From contig NZ_CP006842.1 in the NCBI RefSeq assembly GCF_000626675.1, forward strand, positions 1,054,001-1,118,000: a stretch of 64,000 bases of DNA. The letters are read 5' to 3'. The notes below the pieces were generated by a model that worked only from the letters and a program-made list of their open reading frames with translations, made no database searches and was not told where the DNA came from. Every line of letters starts with the position of its first letter. The first letter of the stretch is position 1. Source of the stretch: Corynebacterium glyciniphilum AJ 3170 (lineage in GTDB: Bacteria; Actinomycetota; Actinomycetes; Mycobacteriales; Mycobacteriaceae). Both the position numbers and the translations under genes were made by a program. Shown here one piece after another: positions 52,417-63,035 of this stretch.

Positions 52417-53271
52417 CTACGCGGCCCGCCGCGGCTTCGCGCCGGAGAAGAACTGCCGCACCCAGGCCTCGTCCTTGTACTGTGCGGGTACCGCGCCGCC
52501 GAGAAGCTCGCGGGTGGCTACGGCGTGGGCGGTCGACCCGGCGTCCAGTAGAGGAGCGTCGGAGGCGAGCAGGATGATGTTGCCGTACCGGCGTCCCTTG
52601 AGCATCGGTGGATCGGCGATGACGGCGAGATGCTCCCACACCTCGGCCATGCCCGCGAGTTCCTCTTTCGCACCGCGCAGGTCGGAGTGGTCGCCACAGT
52701 TGGCGATGTACACGCCGCCGGGGGCCAGGCCCCGGTGGCAGTCAGCGAAGAACTCCACCGACGTCAGGTTGGTCGGGGTGACCGCGCCGGCGAACGCGTC
52801 CCGGATGATCACGTCGCGGCTGGCCGGGCTGAAGTCTGCGGCGACGTCCCTGGCGTCGTCCACCCGGATCTTCACCCGCGGGGAGCGGGGGATGTCGAAC
52901 CACTCGCGCGACAGGCGGGCAAGCTCGCCGTCAAGTTCGACGACGGTACTACGCGACTCCGGGTAGACGTCCGCCACATAGCGCGCCAGCGTGCAGGCGC
53001 CCCCGCCCAGATGAGTGACCCGCAGGCTGGCCGGATCCAGGTGATCGGCGACGTGAGCCCGTAGTCCGGTGGCGATCCACTGCATGTACTCGAATGCGAG
53101 CGTCCGGGGCTCGCCGAGGACCACGTGGCTGCTCGGCACACCGTTGACGCTGATCAGCCACCCGTCGGTGATGTGCGGGTCCGGTTCGAGCTCGAGGATG
53201 CCGTAGTCTCCCTCGTATGTCCCGGCGACGGGGGACGGGAGGCGGGAGGCCTTCTTCTTCGCGTTGCTCAC
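52417..53271 (-). CDS. Spermidine synthase-like methyltransferase-fold protein
   Basis: 284 residues, GTG start overlapping the pth stop (GTGA). The Rossmann core: VTHLGGGACTLARYVADVYP, then VVELDGELARLSREWFD, DDARDVAADF and a PGGVYIANCGD segment. Fold and length match spermidine synthases, but corynebacterial relatives are generally called spermidine synthase-like because no SAM decarboxylase partner is known at the locus. It is probably last in a pth-pth operon. Confidence 0.82.
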   Translation of the reverse strand: MSNAKKKASRLPSPVAGTYEGDYGILELEPDPHITDGWLISVNGVPSSHVVLGEPRTLAFEYMQWIATGLRAHVADHLDPASLRVTHLGGGACTLARYVADVYPESRSTVVELDGELARLSREWFDIPRSPRVKIRVDDARDVAADFSPASRDVIIRDAFAGAVTPTNLTSVEFFADCHRGLAPGGVYIANCGDHSDLRGAKEELAGMAEVWEHLAVIADPPMLKGRRYGNIILLASDAPLLDAGSTAHAVATRELLGGAVPAQYKDEAWVRQFFSGAKPRRAA

Positions 53272-53912
53272 GCCCGGGAGTGTATCTCGTTCTGGGCTGC
53301 GGAGAGTCCGCGGGTGACCGTGATGTCGACGGCATCGGCGGCTGTGTCGGTGGCGACGTCCCAGTCGGTGTCGTCGTCGAGGGGGGTGAGGACGTGGTCG
53401 ATCACGCCAGTGCCCGCGGCAGGACGTCCGATGCCGACCCGGACGCGCACGTAGTCCCGGGTACCCAGTTCCGCGGAAATCGACTTCAGGCCGTTGTGAC
53501 CGTTCTCGTTGCCGCCGAGCTTCACCTTGACCTTCCCGACGGGCAGGTCAAGTTCATCGTGGATGACGATGACGTGGTCCGGACTGATCCCGTAGCTGGT
53601 GGCGAGAGGGGCGACGGCTTCCCCGGAGAGGTTCATATACGTCGTCGAGCGCACCAGCAGCACACCGTGACCGTCGATCTCCACCCGTGCGACCTGAGCC
53701 TTCGTTCCGGGGACACCGCGCAGAGCGTCGGCGTCGGTCCGCTCCACCAGACGGTCGGTGACGAGATAGCCGATGTTGTGGCGGGTTCCCGCGTACTTCC
53801 CGCCGGGATTGCCCAGACCGATGACCAGCCACTGTGCGGGTGCCAGGGCGTCGGCACCGGGGTCGGCAGGTCGGCTGCGGAACGGCGCCATCAGGCGGGA
53901 GAGCAGGCTCAT
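53268..53912 (-). CDS. pth2: Peptidyl-tRNA hydrolase, second copy
   Basis: 214 residues from MSLLSRLMAPFRSR; the frame continues upstream into the other pth but homology starts here. After a 27-residue basic/Pro-rich extension the enzyme begins LVIGLGNPGGKYAGTRHNIG with catalytic His, then TYMNLSGEAV (substrate Asn), IHDELDLPVGKVKVKLGG and GHNGLKSI. It frees tRNA from peptidyl-tRNA. It starts 10 bases after the first pth, a tandem arrangement also seen in C. glutamicum. Confidence 0.93.
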   Translation of the reverse strand: MSLLSRLMAPFRSRPADPGADALAPAQWLVIGLGNPGGKYAGTRHNIGYLVTDRLVERTDADALRGVPGTKAQVARVEIDGHGVLLVRSTTYMNLSGEAVAPLATSYGISPDHVIVIHDELDLPVGKVKVKLGGNENGHNGLKSISAELGTRDYVRVRVGIGRPAAGTGVIDHVLTPLDDDTDWDVATDTAADAVDITVTRGLSAAQNEIHSRA

Positions 53913-53922
53913 GCCGCTGAGT

Positions 53923-54492
53923 CTACCGACCGTCCGCCAGGTCGAGAATCCGGTCTGCGGCATCGGCGAGGGTGATCGGCAGCTCTGCGCGCTCGCTCTT
54001 CGCGAAGGGTTTGAGGACGTAGGACGCCGGGGCCATGCGTCCGGGAGGGCGTCCGATGCCGACCTGTACGCGCTGGAAGTCGCGGGTGCCCAGGGATTTC
54101 GCGATGTCACGCAGGCCGTTGTGCGAGTTCAGTCCGCCGCCGGACTTCATCTTCACCGTCCCCGGGTCGAGGTCGAGTTCATCGTGCACGACGAGCACGG
54201 AGCCGGCAGGCACCCGGTAGTAGGAGGCCAGAGCCTTCACCGGACCGCCCGACTGGTTCATGTAGCTGCGCGGGACGGCGAGAATGACCTGTCGGTCGCC
54301 GATCCTGGTTTCCGCGACACGTGCATTGAGTTTCCGGTTCGTGCTGAACGTCGCCGGGCCCGCAGGTCCGCCACAGCGTCCTGCCACCTCGTCGAGGACC
54401 ATGGCACCGACGTTGTGTCGCGTGCCCTCGTACTGCGCCCCGGGGTTCCCGAGGCCGACAACGAGAAAGGGAGACCGGTCAGTGTTTTTCAC
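53923..54492 (-). CDS. pth1: Peptidyl-tRNA hydrolase, first copy
   Basis: 189 residues, standard Pth length. LVVGLGNPGAQYEGTRHNVG with catalytic His, RSYMNQSGGPV, VHDELDLDPGTVKMKSGGGL and SHNGLRDIAKSLGT. All catalytic residues present in both copies, so neither looks dead; sequences differ at roughly half of the positions by eye. It follows rplY by 35 bases, the order known from M. tuberculosis (Rv1015c-Rv1014c). Confidence 0.94.
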   Translation of the reverse strand: MKNTDRSPFLVVGLGNPGAQYEGTRHNVGAMVLDEVAGRCGGPAGPATFSTNRKLNARVAETRIGDRQVILAVPRSYMNQSGGPVKALASYYRVPAGSVLVVHDELDLDPGTVKMKSGGGLNSHNGLRDIAKSLGTRDFQRVQVGIGRPPGRMAPASYVLKPFAKSERAELPITLADAADRILDLADGR

Positions 54493-54527
54493 TGATCCAG
54501 TCTCCCATACCGCGGTGCGGCGTAAAA

Positions 54528-55160
54528 CTACTCCGCGGACTCGGTGGACTCCTCGGACTTCGCGTCGTCCTCGGTGGTGACGGCGTCGTCGGTCTCCTCG
54601 GGCTCCGGGGCAACCTCGGGCTCGATGATGTTGACGATCAGGGTGTCGGCGTCGGACACCAGGGAGGTGTTGCCCGGCATCTTCAGGTCGCCGGCGGTGA
54701 TCTGGTCACCGATCAGCTTGCCCTCGATGGAGAAGGTGATCTCCTCCGGGATGGACAGGACGTCGGCCTCGATGGTGACGGTGTCGGCGTCCTGCACGAC
54801 CTGGGTGCCCGGGGCGGCCTCACCCTCGGCGACGACGGGGACGTCGACCTCGACGGTTTCGCCGCGCTTGACGGAGAACAGGTCAGCGTGGTCGATGTCC
54901 AGGGTCAGGACGTTCTGGTCGACGGCCTTGATCATGCAGAGGTTGTCCTCGCCGTCGATCTCGACCTCGAGGATCGCGTTGGCGCCGTGGTTACGGACGA
55001 TGCCCTGGAACTCGAGCAGCTCGAAGCTCACGTGGATCGGCTCGTGGAAGGATCCGTAGAGGACGGCCGGGATGCGCCAGTCGCGGCGCAGACGGCGGGA
55101 CGCGCCCTTGCCGAACTCGGTGCGCGGCAGGCCGCTGATGCGGGTGATGTTCGTTGCCAT
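54528..55160 (-). CDS. rplY: 50S ribosomal protein L25/Ctc (TL5 type)
   Basis: 210 residues. The N-terminal 5S-rRNA-binding domain GLPRTEFGKGASRRLRRDWR covers the first 90 residues; the C-terminal TL5 beta domain (KRGETVEVDVPVVAEGEAAP) follows and the tail is very acidic. It binds 5S rRNA in the central protuberance. It is transcribed leftward after prs, with a terminator between, so it likely has its own promoter or relies on read-through. Confidence 0.94.
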   Translation of the reverse strand: MATNITRISGLPRTEFGKGASRRLRRDWRIPAVLYGSFHEPIHVSFELLEFQGIVRNHGANAILEVEIDGEDNLCMIKAVDQNVLTLDIDHADLFSVKRGETVEVDVPVVAEGEAAPGTQVVQDADTVTIEADVLSIPEEITFSIEGKLIGDQITAGDLKMPGNTSLVSDADTLIVNIIEPEVAPEPEETDDAVTTEDDAKSEESTESAE

Positions 55161-55197
55161 GGTGATCTCCTAGATGTCGGAACTGATCGGTCTCACG

Positions 55198-55225
55198 AAA
55201 AAAAGCCGCAGACTCTGCTGCGGCT
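55198..55225 (-). terminator. Intrinsic terminator of prs
   Basis: On the minus strand AGCCGCAG-N6-CTGCGGCT is followed by seven T (55204-55198). It lies about 100 bases past the prs stop, ahead of rplY. Confidence 0.9.
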
Positions 55226-55327
55226 CATGGTGCGGTGACCGTCCCGTGGTGAAAGAACACCGTGGAACGAATGCGCGCCGATAACGGCCGGTATGAACCA
55301 GCCCTCGCCGAGACGGTCAAGAGTGTA

Positions 55328-56293
55328 TCACTCGAAGAGGGTTGTGACCGAACCGTTCTCGAAGATCTCGTGGATGGTCTTGGCGACCAGCGGGGCGATC
55401 GGCAGGACGGTGAGGTTGTCCCAGCCCTCGGTGCTCTGCGGGAGCGTGTCGGTGGTGATGACCTCGCGGGCTCCGCAGTTGTCGAGCCGCTCACGGGCGG
55501 GATCGGAGAACACGCCGTGGGTGGTGGCGATGATGACGTCGCCGGCGCCGGCCTCCCGCAGGACCTTCACGGCGCCGGCGATGGTTCCACCGGTGTCGAT
55601 CATGTCGTCGAGCAGCACACAGGTACATCCTTCGACGTCACCGACGACGCGGTTGGCGGTGACGCTGTTGGCCACGTCGATGTCGCGGGTCTTGTGGACG
55701 AAGGCCAGCGGAGCGCCGCCGAGCACGTTCGACCACTTCTCGGCGACCTTCACCCGACCGGCGTCGGGGGAGACCACGCAGAGGTTGTCTTTGCCGTACT
55801 TGTCGATGATGTAGTCGGTGAGGATCGGCATGGCGTGCATGTGGTCGACCGGTCCGTCGAAGTAGCCCTGGATCTGGTCGGTGTGCAGGTCCACGGAGAC
55901 GATGCGGTCGGCACCGGCGGTCTTGAGCAGGTCGGCGATCAGGCGTGCGGAGATCGGCTCACGGCCGCGGTGCTTCTTGTCCTGACGGGCGTAGGGGTAG
56001 AACGGCAGGATCGCGGTGATGCGCTTGGCGGATCCGCGCTTGAGTGCGTCGATCATGATCAGCTGTTCCATCACCCACTTGTTCAGCGGCTGGGGGTGGG
56101 ACTGCAGGACGAAGGCGTCTGAGCCGCGGACCGACTCCTCGAACCGGACGAAGATCTCGCCGTTGGCGAAATCGTGTGCCGTGGTGGGGGTCAACGCGAT
56201 CCCCAGCTCACGGGCGACGGCTTCGCCGAGCTCTGGGTGGGCACGACCGGAGAAGAGCATCAGGTTCTTCTGGTTGTCGATCCAGTGGGACAC
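55328..56293 (-). CDS. prs: Ribose-phosphate pyrophosphokinase
   Basis: 321 residues from the GTG at 56291-56293 (VSHWIDNQKNLMLFSGRAHP), preceded by GGAAAGG; this matches C. glutamicum PrsA, whereas a longer open frame upstream adds 33 unrelated residues. Motifs: FANGEIFVRFEESVRGSD, PFYPYARQDKKHRGREPISA, VVSPDAGRVKVAEKW and the PRPP loop VLLDDMIDTGGTIAGAV. It makes PRPP from ribose-5-phosphate and ATP, for nucleotides and for decaprenyl-phosphoribose (arabinan) synthesis. glmU lies upstream on the same strand. Confidence 0.96.
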   Translation of the reverse strand: MSHWIDNQKNLMLFSGRAHPELGEAVARELGIALTPTTAHDFANGEIFVRFEESVRGSDAFVLQSHPQPLNKWVMEQLIMIDALKRGSAKRITAILPFYPYARQDKKHRGREPISARLIADLLKTAGADRIVSVDLHTDQIQGYFDGPVDHMHAMPILTDYIIDKYGKDNLCVVSPDAGRVKVAEKWSNVLGGAPLAFVHKTRDIDVANSVTANRVVGDVEGCTCVLLDDMIDTGGTIAGAVKVLREAGAGDVIIATTHGVFSDPARERLDNCGAREVITTDTLPQSTEGWDNLTVLPIAPLVAKTIHEIFENGSVTTLFE

Positions 56294-56412
56294 GGATTCT
56301 ACGACCTTTCCGACTTGGGGAGGTGTGGGGTACAGGGCGTTAGTGAGCTTATCGCTGCTGTGAGTGTAAGACGGGGGCTTCGCACGAACCAATCCGGTTA
56401 ACCCCGCCGGGG

Positions 56413-57864
56413 TCAGGACTCCCGGGGTGTCTCAGCAGCCTCGGCTGCTTCAGCGGCGGCACTTCCGGGACGCTTGCGCTGGACCCAGCCCTCGATGTTG
56501 CGCTGTTGGCCGCCGGACACGGCCAGCGCTCCGGCCGGGACGTCATCCTTGATCACGGTCCCGGCTCCCGAGTAGGCACCGTCCCCGACGGTGACGGGGG
56601 CGATGAACATCGTGTCGGAACCGGTGCGGACATGGGAACCGACGGTGGTGTGGTGCTTGTTCACGCCGTCGTAGTTGACGAAGACGCTCGACGCGCCGAT
56701 GTTGGAGTATTCGCCGATCGTCGCGTCGCCGACGTAGGTCAGATGGGGGACTTTCGAGCCGCGCCCGATGGTCGCGTTCTTGGCTTCGACGAAACCGCCG
56801 AGCTTCCCCTCCTCGCCTAGTACTGTCCCGGGACGCAGGTAGGTGAAGGGGCCGACCTCGGCGTGCGCGCCGATCGTGGCGCCGACGGCATGGGTGCGCA
56901 CGACGGAGGCACCCTCGCCGACCGACACGTCCTGCAGGGTGGAATCCGGGCCGACGGTGACGCCGGCGGCGATCGAGGTACGCCCCTTGAGCTGTGTACC
57001 CGGCAGTACGGTGACGTCGACACCGACGGTGACTTCGACGTCGATCCAGGTGGTGGCGGGGTCGACGATGGTGGCTCCGCCACGCATTGCGGCCTCGACC
57101 GTACGACGGTTGAGTTCCTTGCCGGCGGCGGCGAGCTGGACCCGGTCGTTGACACCGGCGAGTTCGCGGTAGTCCTCGGAGCGGTAGGCGCGCACCGGGT
57201 GGCCGTCGTGCCGGGCGATGCCGAGGACGTCGGTGAGATAGAGCTCGCCCTGGGAGTTGTCTGTGCGCAGGCGGGTGAGCGCGTCACGCAGGATCGCGGC
57301 GTCGAAGGCGAAGACGCCGGAGTTGATCTCAGTGACCTCGCGCTCGGTCTCCGTCGCGTCCTTCTCCTCGACGATGGCGGTGACCTCGTTCTCGTCGTTA
57401 CGGATGATGCGGCCGTAACCGTACGGGTCCGTCAGGTCCGTGGTCAGCACTGTTACCGCCGTCGGTACCTCGGTGTGTGCGGCGTGCAGGTGACCGAGCG
57501 TGTCACCCGTCAGGAGCGGGACATCAGCGTTCGTGACGATGACCGTGCCCTCGAACCCCTCGAGCGAGGGCATGGCGCACTGGACGGCGTGGCCGGTGCC
57601 GAGCTGTTCCTCCTGAACGGCGAGGTCGACGGGGGCGGTGAGCTCGCCGGCAATCGCCTCAGCGGCGGGACCGACCTGGTCGCGGCCGTGGCCGACGACG
57701 GCGACGATGCGCTCGGGGGAGACGGTGTCGGCGGCGTGCAGACTGTGCGCCAGCAGGGTCCGTCCACCAATGGAGTGCAGGGTCTTCTGCGTGGCGGATT
57801 TCATGCGGGTCCCGGCACCGGCGGCGAGTACGACGACGGCGACCGGCTTGTTCTGTTCAGTCAC
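56413..57864 (-). CDS. glmU: Bifunctional UDP-GlcNAc pyrophosphorylase / GlcN-1-P acetyltransferase
   Basis: 483 residues. The N-terminal uridylyltransferase begins [34 protein letters not shown] follows and a left-handed beta-helix of hexapeptide repeats runs from about 250 (for example [20 protein letters not shown]). The C-terminal tail is Ala/Glu-rich. It makes UDP-GlcNAc for peptidoglycan and the arabinogalactan linker. glmU-prs order is conserved. A tRNA-Gln gene lies 121 bases upstream on the same strand. Confidence 0.96.
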   Translation of the reverse strand: MTEQNKPVAVVVLAAGAGTRMKSATQKTLHSIGGRTLLAHSLHAADTVSPERIVAVVGHGRDQVGPAAEAIAGELTAPVDLAVQEEQLGTGHAVQCAMPSLEGFEGTVIVTNADVPLLTGDTLGHLHAAHTEVPTAVTVLTTDLTDPYGYGRIIRNDENEVTAIVEEKDATETEREVTEINSGVFAFDAAILRDALTRLRTDNSQGELYLTDVLGIARHDGHPVRAYRSEDYRELAGVNDRVQLAAAGKELNRRTVEAAMRGGATIVDPATTWIDVEVTVGVDVTVLPGTQLKGRTSIAAGVTVGPDSTLQDVSVGEGASVVRTHAVGATIGAHAEVGPFTYLRPGTVLGEEGKLGGFVEAKNATIGRGSKVPHLTYVGDATIGEYSNIGASSVFVNYDGVNKHHTTVGSHVRTGSDTMFIAPVTVGDGAYSGAGTVIKDDVPAGALAVSGGQQRNIEGWVQRKRPGSAAAEAAEAAETPRES

Positions 57865-57985
57865 GATGGGCGGTGTCCTTACACATTGGCGGTCGACTGC
57901 GGAGGTGGATCACGCGAATGACCGACAGTCTAACGCCGCGGCGGCGAGATTCAGTGCACGGGCCGCCCCTCCGGAACACAGAAAG

Positions 57986-58057
57986 CTCCCCCACCAGGAC
58001 TCGAACCTGGAATGACGGTACCAAAAACCGCAGTGTTGCCTATTACACCATGGGGGA
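57986..58057 (-). tRNA. tRNA-Gln (anticodon TTG)
   Basis: A 72-base cloverleaf reads on the minus strand from TCCCCCA to the matching TGGGGGA and discriminator G. The anticodon stem is GCGGT/ACCGT with loop TTTTGGT, anticodon TTG (reads CAA, and CAG by wobble). The T arm is CCAGG-TTCGAAT-CCTGG. The 3' CCA is not encoded. The tRNA-Gln next to glmU is also found in C. glutamicum. Confidence 0.95.
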
Positions 58058-58138
58058 ACATCCGGGGCTGGGGCTCAGTTGCCCGTCCCGGTCAACCGGT
58101 CACTCTACCTGATGACGGTCAGACTACGATGGTTGCCC

Positions 58139-61100
58139 ATGAGTGTCACCCACACAACCCCGACACCTCCGCTGTCCGGGGTGCTGCGTTCTGTCGCCTC
58201 CGATCCGAAGCTGAGGGGCATGGTCACGCACGTCGGCGACCTGCGTCTGCACCTGCAGGGGCCGGAGGCGGCGTGGCCGTTCGCCGTTGGTGCGCTGGCA
58301 CAGCAGGCCCCGGTGCTGCTGGTGACGGCAACGGGACGCCAGGCGGAGGACCTGACGGCTCAGCTCACCGCAATGCTGGGGGACACGGTGGCGATGGTGC
58401 CGTCCTGGGAGACGTTGCCGCACGAGCGGCTGTCGCCGGGGGTGGAGACGGTGTCGCAGCGTCGCCAGGCGCTGTACCGACTCGCCCACGGCGAGGTGCA
58501 GGTACTGGTGGCACCGACCCGGTCGGTGGTTCAGCCGGTGATGGCCGGTCTGGGCGACGTGGAGCCGGTGCGGTTGGTGGAAGGCGAAGAACTCGACTTC
58601 GCCGACGTGCAGAAACGTCTCGTGGAATTCGGTTATGCGCACTCCGATGTCGTGGGTCGACGCGGGGAGTTCGCGACCCGCGGCGGGATTCTCGACATTT
58701 TCCCGGCGACGGCGGAGATGCCGGTGCGCGTCGAGTTCTGGGGTGACGAGGTCAGCGAGGTCCGTGCGTTCTCGGTGGGGGACCAGCGGACGATCCCTGA
58801 GGCGGTCACACAGGCGGTCTCCGTCCATCCTGTCCGGGAGCTCCTGATCACGGATGACGTCGCCCGGCGCGCGGAGTCCCTGGCGCGGGAGAACGCGGGG
58901 AACCCGGAGCTGGCAGAGGCCTTCGACAAGATCAGCCAACACACTCCGGTGCAGGGCATGGAGTCGTTGATCCCGTTGCTCTACGACGGGCCGATGCAGA
59001 CACTGCCCGAGCTCATGCCCGACGGCGCTCATACCGTGGTGCTCGCACCGGCCGCGGTGCAGCGGCGGGCCGAGGACCTCATTGCGACGGGGCGGGAGTT
59101 CCTTGCCGCGGGGTGGGAGGTTGCGGCGATGGGTGGTGCGGCGCCGGTGGACGTCACTGCCATTGCCGACAGTTCCGAGGCCGGGGTGCAGGACGTGGAC
59201 CGGGCGGGGTACCGGAGTCTCGCATCATTGCAGAAGACGCAGGACGCTCTGGGGGTGCCGTGGTGGACATTGTCGCCGACCGGCGTCGCAGACTGGGACG
59301 ACGGCGATGACGGCGATGCTGAGCCGTTGCTGCTCGATTTTGACGTCGCGCCGGCGCCGCACGGCGAGATGGAGGCCATCGGCCAGCTGATGTCCACGAT
59401 CCGGCGTCGGGTGGAGGACGGTGGCAGGGTGGCGTACGCGGCACCGTCGCCGACGATCGTGGCGCGGATGCTGCGCCGGTTCCGGGAGGCAGGGATCGCC
59501 GCGGAGGCCGTGGGCGTGGACCTTGACGGCATTACCGGGCAGGGCAGGATGCGGCGCTCGAAGCGCACCCCTGACGAGGTTCCCGCCACCGGGACGGTCA
59601 GTATCTACCAGGCTGCAGCGCACGCCGGGCTGGACACCCGGGAGCTGCTGTTTGTCACGGAGTCCGATGTCACGGGCAACCGTGTCGAGGCCAGCGCGAC
59701 CGGTCGGCGCAAGCCTGCGAAGAAGCGCAACCGGGTGGACCCGCTGGCGCTGGCTCCGGGCGACCTCGTCGTCCACGACCAGCACGGTATCGGCAAGTTC
59801 GTCAAGATGACCGAGCGCACGATCGGCAAGGGGCCGGACGCGTCCCGACGCGAGTACCTGGTGCTGGAGTACGCCCCGTCGAAACGGGGTGGTCCTGGCG
59901 ACCAGCTCTACGTCCCGATGGACCAGCTGGACCTGTTGTCCCGCTATGTCGGCGGCGAGAAGCCGTCGCTGTCGAAGATGGGTGGGTCGGACTGGAAGAA
60001 CACCAAGAAGAAGGCCCGGGGAGCGGTACGGGAGATCGCGGGCGAGCTGGTGCAGCTTTACGCGGCCCGGCAGGCGGCACCCGGTTACGCCTTCGATCCG
60101 GATTCGCCGTGGCAGCGGCAGATGGAGGAGGCGTTCCCTTTCACGGAGACCGAGGACCAGTTCAACGCCATCGAGGCGGTGAAGGGTGACATGGAGAAGC
60201 CGGTGCCGATGGACCGGGTGATCGTCGGTGACGTCGGCTACGGCAAGACCGAGGTGGCGGTACGTGCGGCGTTCAAGGCCGTGCAGTCCGGTAAACAGGT
60301 CGCTCTGCTGGTGCCGACCACGCTGCTGGCGCAGCAGCACTACCGCACGTTCATCGACCGGATGCAGGATTTCCCCACACAGATCCGGGAGTTGTCGCGT
60401 TTCACCTCGCCGAAGGAGTCCACGGAGGTCTTCGAGGGCATGGCCGACGGCACCGTCGACATCGTGATCGGCACCCACCGACTGCTGGGGACCGGTATCC
60501 GGTGGAAGAACCTGGGGCTGATCGTCGTCGATGAGGAACAGCGCTTCGGCGTGGAGCACAAGGAACACATCAAGTCGCTGCGTACCCATGTCGACGTGCT
60601 GACGATGTCAGCCACACCGATCCCGCGCACCCTGGAGATGTCGATGGCGGGCATCCGTGAGATGTCGACGATCCTCACCCCGCCGCAGGACCGGCACCCG
60701 GTGCTGACCTACGTCGGCTCACAGGACGAGAAGCACGTGGCCGCGGCGATCCGTCGGGAGCTGCTGCGCGACGGGCAGGTCTTCTACGTCCACAACAAGG
60801 TCAAGAGCATCGAGGACACCGCCTCGCGGATCCGGCAGCTCGTTCCCGAGGCGAGGGTGGTCGTTGCGCACGGGCAGATGAGTGAGGAGCAACTGGAGAC
60901 CACGGTGCAGGGGTTCTGGGACCGGGAGTTCGACGTGCTGGTGTGCACGACCATCGTGGAGACCGGGCTGGACATCGCCAACGCCAACACCCTGATCGTG
61001 GAGAATGCCCACCATATGGGCCTGTCCCAGCTGCACCAGCTGCGAGGTCGGGTCGGGCGGTCGCGTGAGCGGGCTTACGCCTACTTCCTCTACCCGAAGG

Positions 61101-61864
61101 GGGAGACGCTCACGGAGACGTCCTATGACCGGTTGACCACCATCGCGCAGAACAACGACCTGGGTGCGGGTATGGCGGTGGCGATGAAGGACCTGGAGAT
61201 GCGTGGTGCGGGCAACGTCCTGGGTGCCGAGCAGTCCGGCCACATCGCCGGGGTCGGGTTCGACCTCTACGTCCGGCTGGTCGGTGAAGCTGTCGAGGCT
61301 TTCCGTGCGATGGCGGACGGGGAGACGGTGGATGGTTCGGATACGGCGGAGCGTCGGGAGATCCGTATCGACCTGCCCGTCGACGCCCACATTCCGGTGA
61401 CGTACATCGCCAGCGAGCGGCTGCGGCTGGAGGCCTACCGTAAGTTCGCCGAGGCCACCGACGATGAGGCGCTGGAGCAGGTCCTCGAGGAACTGCGGGA
61501 CCGTTACGGTGACATCCCCGAGGAGGTGCAGCGTCTTGTGGTTGTCGCACGCCTGCGGATGGTGTGCCGGGACCTGGACGTCACTGAGGTCATTCAGACC
61601 GGGGCGAAGATCAGTTTCTCCCCGATCGCGCTGGCGGACTCCGGGCAGGTGCGTCTCAAGCGGCTGTTCCCCGCGGCGACCTACCGGGCGACACCGAAAA
61701 CGGTGCTGGTCCCGGTGCCGAAGGAGGGATCCGGGATGCGGGCCGTCGCCCTGCGTGACCTCGACCTCGTGCAGTGGTGTGCCAATGTGCTGACCGACCT
61801 GGCAGGTGTGCCGCGGCGCGATGTCACAGCAGTGGCCGGACACACGGAGCCGGTTACCCGCTGA
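58139..61864 (+). CDS. mfd: Transcription-repair coupling factor Mfd
   Basis: 1241 residues from ATG 58139 ([14 protein letters not shown]); an in-frame upstream start at 58079 is not supported. UvrB-like N-domain ([20 protein letters not shown]), RNA-polymerase interaction domain ([20 protein letters not shown]), helicase Walker [25 protein letters not shown] box [15 protein letters not shown], motif [17 protein letters not shown] and TRG motif region at about 980-1010 ([18 protein letters not shown]). It removes stalled RNA polymerase and recruits UvrA. Confidence 0.96.
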   Translation: MSVTHTTPTPPLSGVLRSVASDPKLRGMVTHVGDLRLHLQGPEAAWPFAVGALAQQAPVLLVTATGRQAEDLTAQLTAMLGDTVAMVPSWETLPHERLSPGVETVSQRRQALYRLAHGEVQVLVAPTRSVVQPVMAGLGDVEPVRLVEGEELDFADVQKRLVEFGYAHSDVVGRRGEFATRGGILDIFPATAEMPVRVEFWGDEVSEVRAFSVGDQRTIPEAVTQAVSVHPVRELLITDDVARRAESLARENAGNPELAEAFDKISQHTPVQGMESLIPLLYDGPMQTLPELMPDGAHTVVLAPAAVQRRAEDLIATGREFLAAGWEVAAMGGAAPVDVTAIADSSEAGVQDVDRAGYRSLASLQKTQDALGVPWWTLSPTGVADWDDGDDGDAEPLLLDFDVAPAPHGEMEAIGQLMSTIRRRVEDGGRVAYAAPSPTIVARMLRRFREAGIAAEAVGVDLDGITGQGRMRRSKRTPDEVPATGTVSIYQAAAHAGLDTRELLFVTESDVTGNRVEASATGRRKPAKKRNRVDPLALAPGDLVVHDQHGIGKFVKMTERTIGKGPDASRREYLVLEYAPSKRGGPGDQLYVPMDQLDLLSRYVGGEKPSLSKMGGSDWKNTKKKARGAVREIAGELVQLYAARQAAPGYAFDPDSPWQRQMEEAFPFTETEDQFNAIEAVKGDMEKPVPMDRVIVGDVGYGKTEVAVRAAFKAVQSGKQVALLVPTTLLAQQHYRTFIDRMQDFPTQIRELSRFTSPKESTEVFEGMADGTVDIVIGTHRLLGTGIRWKNLGLIVVDEEQRFGVEHKEHIKSLRTHVDVLTMSATPIPRTLEMSMAGIREMSTILTPPQDRHPVLTYVGSQDEKHVAAAIRRELLRDGQVFYVHNKVKSIEDTASRIRQLVPEARVVVAHGQMSEEQLETTVQGFWDREFDVLVCTTIVETGLDIANANTLIVENAHHMGLSQLHQLRGRVGRSRERAYAYFLYPKGETLTETSYDRLTTIAQNNDLGAGMAVAMKDLEMRGAGNVLGAEQSGHIAGVGFDLYVRLVGEAVEAFRAMADGETVDGSDTAERREIRIDLPVDAHIPVTYIASERLRLEAYRKFAEATDDEALEQVLEELRDRYGDIPEEVQRLVVVARLRMVCRDLDVTEVIQTGAKISFSPIALADSGQVRLKRLFPAATYRATPKTVLVPVPKEGSGMRAVALRDLDLVQWCANVLTDLAGVPRRDVTAVAGHTEPVTR

Positions 61865-61895
61865 GACCGGACGGTGACCCGGTACACTGACCTCC

Positions 61896-63035
61896 ATGTC
61901 AGTCGTGCTGCTGGATCCCAGGTTCCCCGCGATGCTGCCTGTGGAGGCGGTACCGCTGCTCGGTGATGACGTCTGCTACACCGAGGAGGTGCCGGTACGG
62001 ATCCGTTGGGTCATCGCCGACCTCGGCGGGCATACGGTCGACGACACGGAGGTGATCGTCACCACCGACCTCACCAATGACGCTGTCATGGTACGCCTTG
62101 AGCGCGGGGACAAGCTGGTCAAGGCGCCGAGCCTGCTGATGGAGATGGCCGGGGACAGGGAGATCGAGGCGCCGTCGGACACGGCGCTGACTGGGCAGCA
62201 ACCGGCAGCCGTGGACTACTCGGGTGGCGGCGTCGTGGACGGGGAGATCGTCGGCACGGACGACCACACCGCCGCGGTTGCAGGACTGCGACGCACCTCG
62301 CGCACCGAGGTGCCGTCGTCGGTGATGGACGAGGTCGAGGATGCCGTGGCGCTGATGACCCGGGCGATGCGGCAGGGGGAGTGGGAGCAGTCCCAGACCC
62401 ACCACTCCTTGCTGGCCTACCTGCGGGAGGAGACCGAGGAACTGGCTGAGGTTATCGACCAGGTCGAACCCGGTGAGGACGAGTCCGGCATCGACCAGCA
62501 GGAGCTGTGCACGGAGCTGTCGGACATTCTGCTGCAGGTGCTCTTCCACGCTGAGATCGCCAACCGGCGCGGCGCGTTCGACATCGGGCACGTCGCCGGC
62601 GCGTTCGTGGCGAAGATGCGCTCGCGGGCTCCGTACCTCTTCGAGGACGTGGAGCGTCCGGTGTCCCGTGACGAGCAGGACCGTCTGTGGGCGGAGGGAC
62701 GGGTGAACGAGGGCAAGCCGGCGTTCAAGGAGGAGGCGGTGGCAACGCCTCCGCACCGTGAGGAACCGCACGCGACGACGTTCGCGGCGGTGACGAACCC
62801 GACGGACGCCCCTTCGGCACCATCGGCACTGGCGGCGGCCGAAGAGGTCATCATCCTGGCCCGTCGGAACGGGCTGCACGACTCCGAAATTCCGACGGAC
62901 ATCCGGTTCCCGATGATCGGGTTGGAACGCGACAACGTCGGCGACTCCGACAACCGACTGATTACTGCGGTGGAGACGTTCCGCCGTGAGCTGGAGCACC
63001 GCTTCGGAGAATCCTCCGACAGCTGGGGGAAGTAG
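61896..63035 (+). CDS. mazG: MazG-family nucleoside triphosphate pyrophosphohydrolase with N-terminal extension
   Basis: 379 residues. The MazG domain lies at about 165-275: LREETEELAEVIDQ gives EExxE and ELCTELSDILLQVLFHAEIA gives ExxD, the metal-binding motif. The first 150 residues are an unrelated extension (SVVLLDPRFPAMLPVEAVPL, also seen in Rv1021-type proteins). The C-terminal 110 residues are partly low-complexity. MazG hydrolyses non-canonical NTPs. The end overlaps the opposite-strand permease gene by 74 bases. Confidence 0.9.
   Translation: MSVVLLDPRFPAMLPVEAVPLLGDDVCYTEEVPVRIRWVIADLGGHTVDDTEVIVTTDLTNDAVMVRLERGDKLVKAPSLLMEMAGDREIEAPSDTALTGQQPAAVDYSGGGVVDGEIVGTDDHTAAVAGLRRTSRTEVPSSVMDEVEDAVALMTRAMRQGEWEQSQTHHSLLAYLREETEELAEVIDQVEPGEDESGIDQQELCTELSDILLQVLFHAEIANRRGAFDIGHVAGAFVAKMRSRAPYLFEDVERPVSRDEQDRLWAEGRVNEGKPAFKEEAVATPPHREEPHATTFAAVTNPTDAPSAPSALAAAEEVIILARRNGLHDSEIPTDIRFPMIGLERDNVGDSDNRLITAVETFRRELEHRFGESSDSWGK

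Noticed and set aside
53268..54492. Second pth as a decayed duplicate
   Set aside because: Both copies keep the catalytic His, Asn and Asp residues and full length, and tandem pth genes occur in C. glutamicum.
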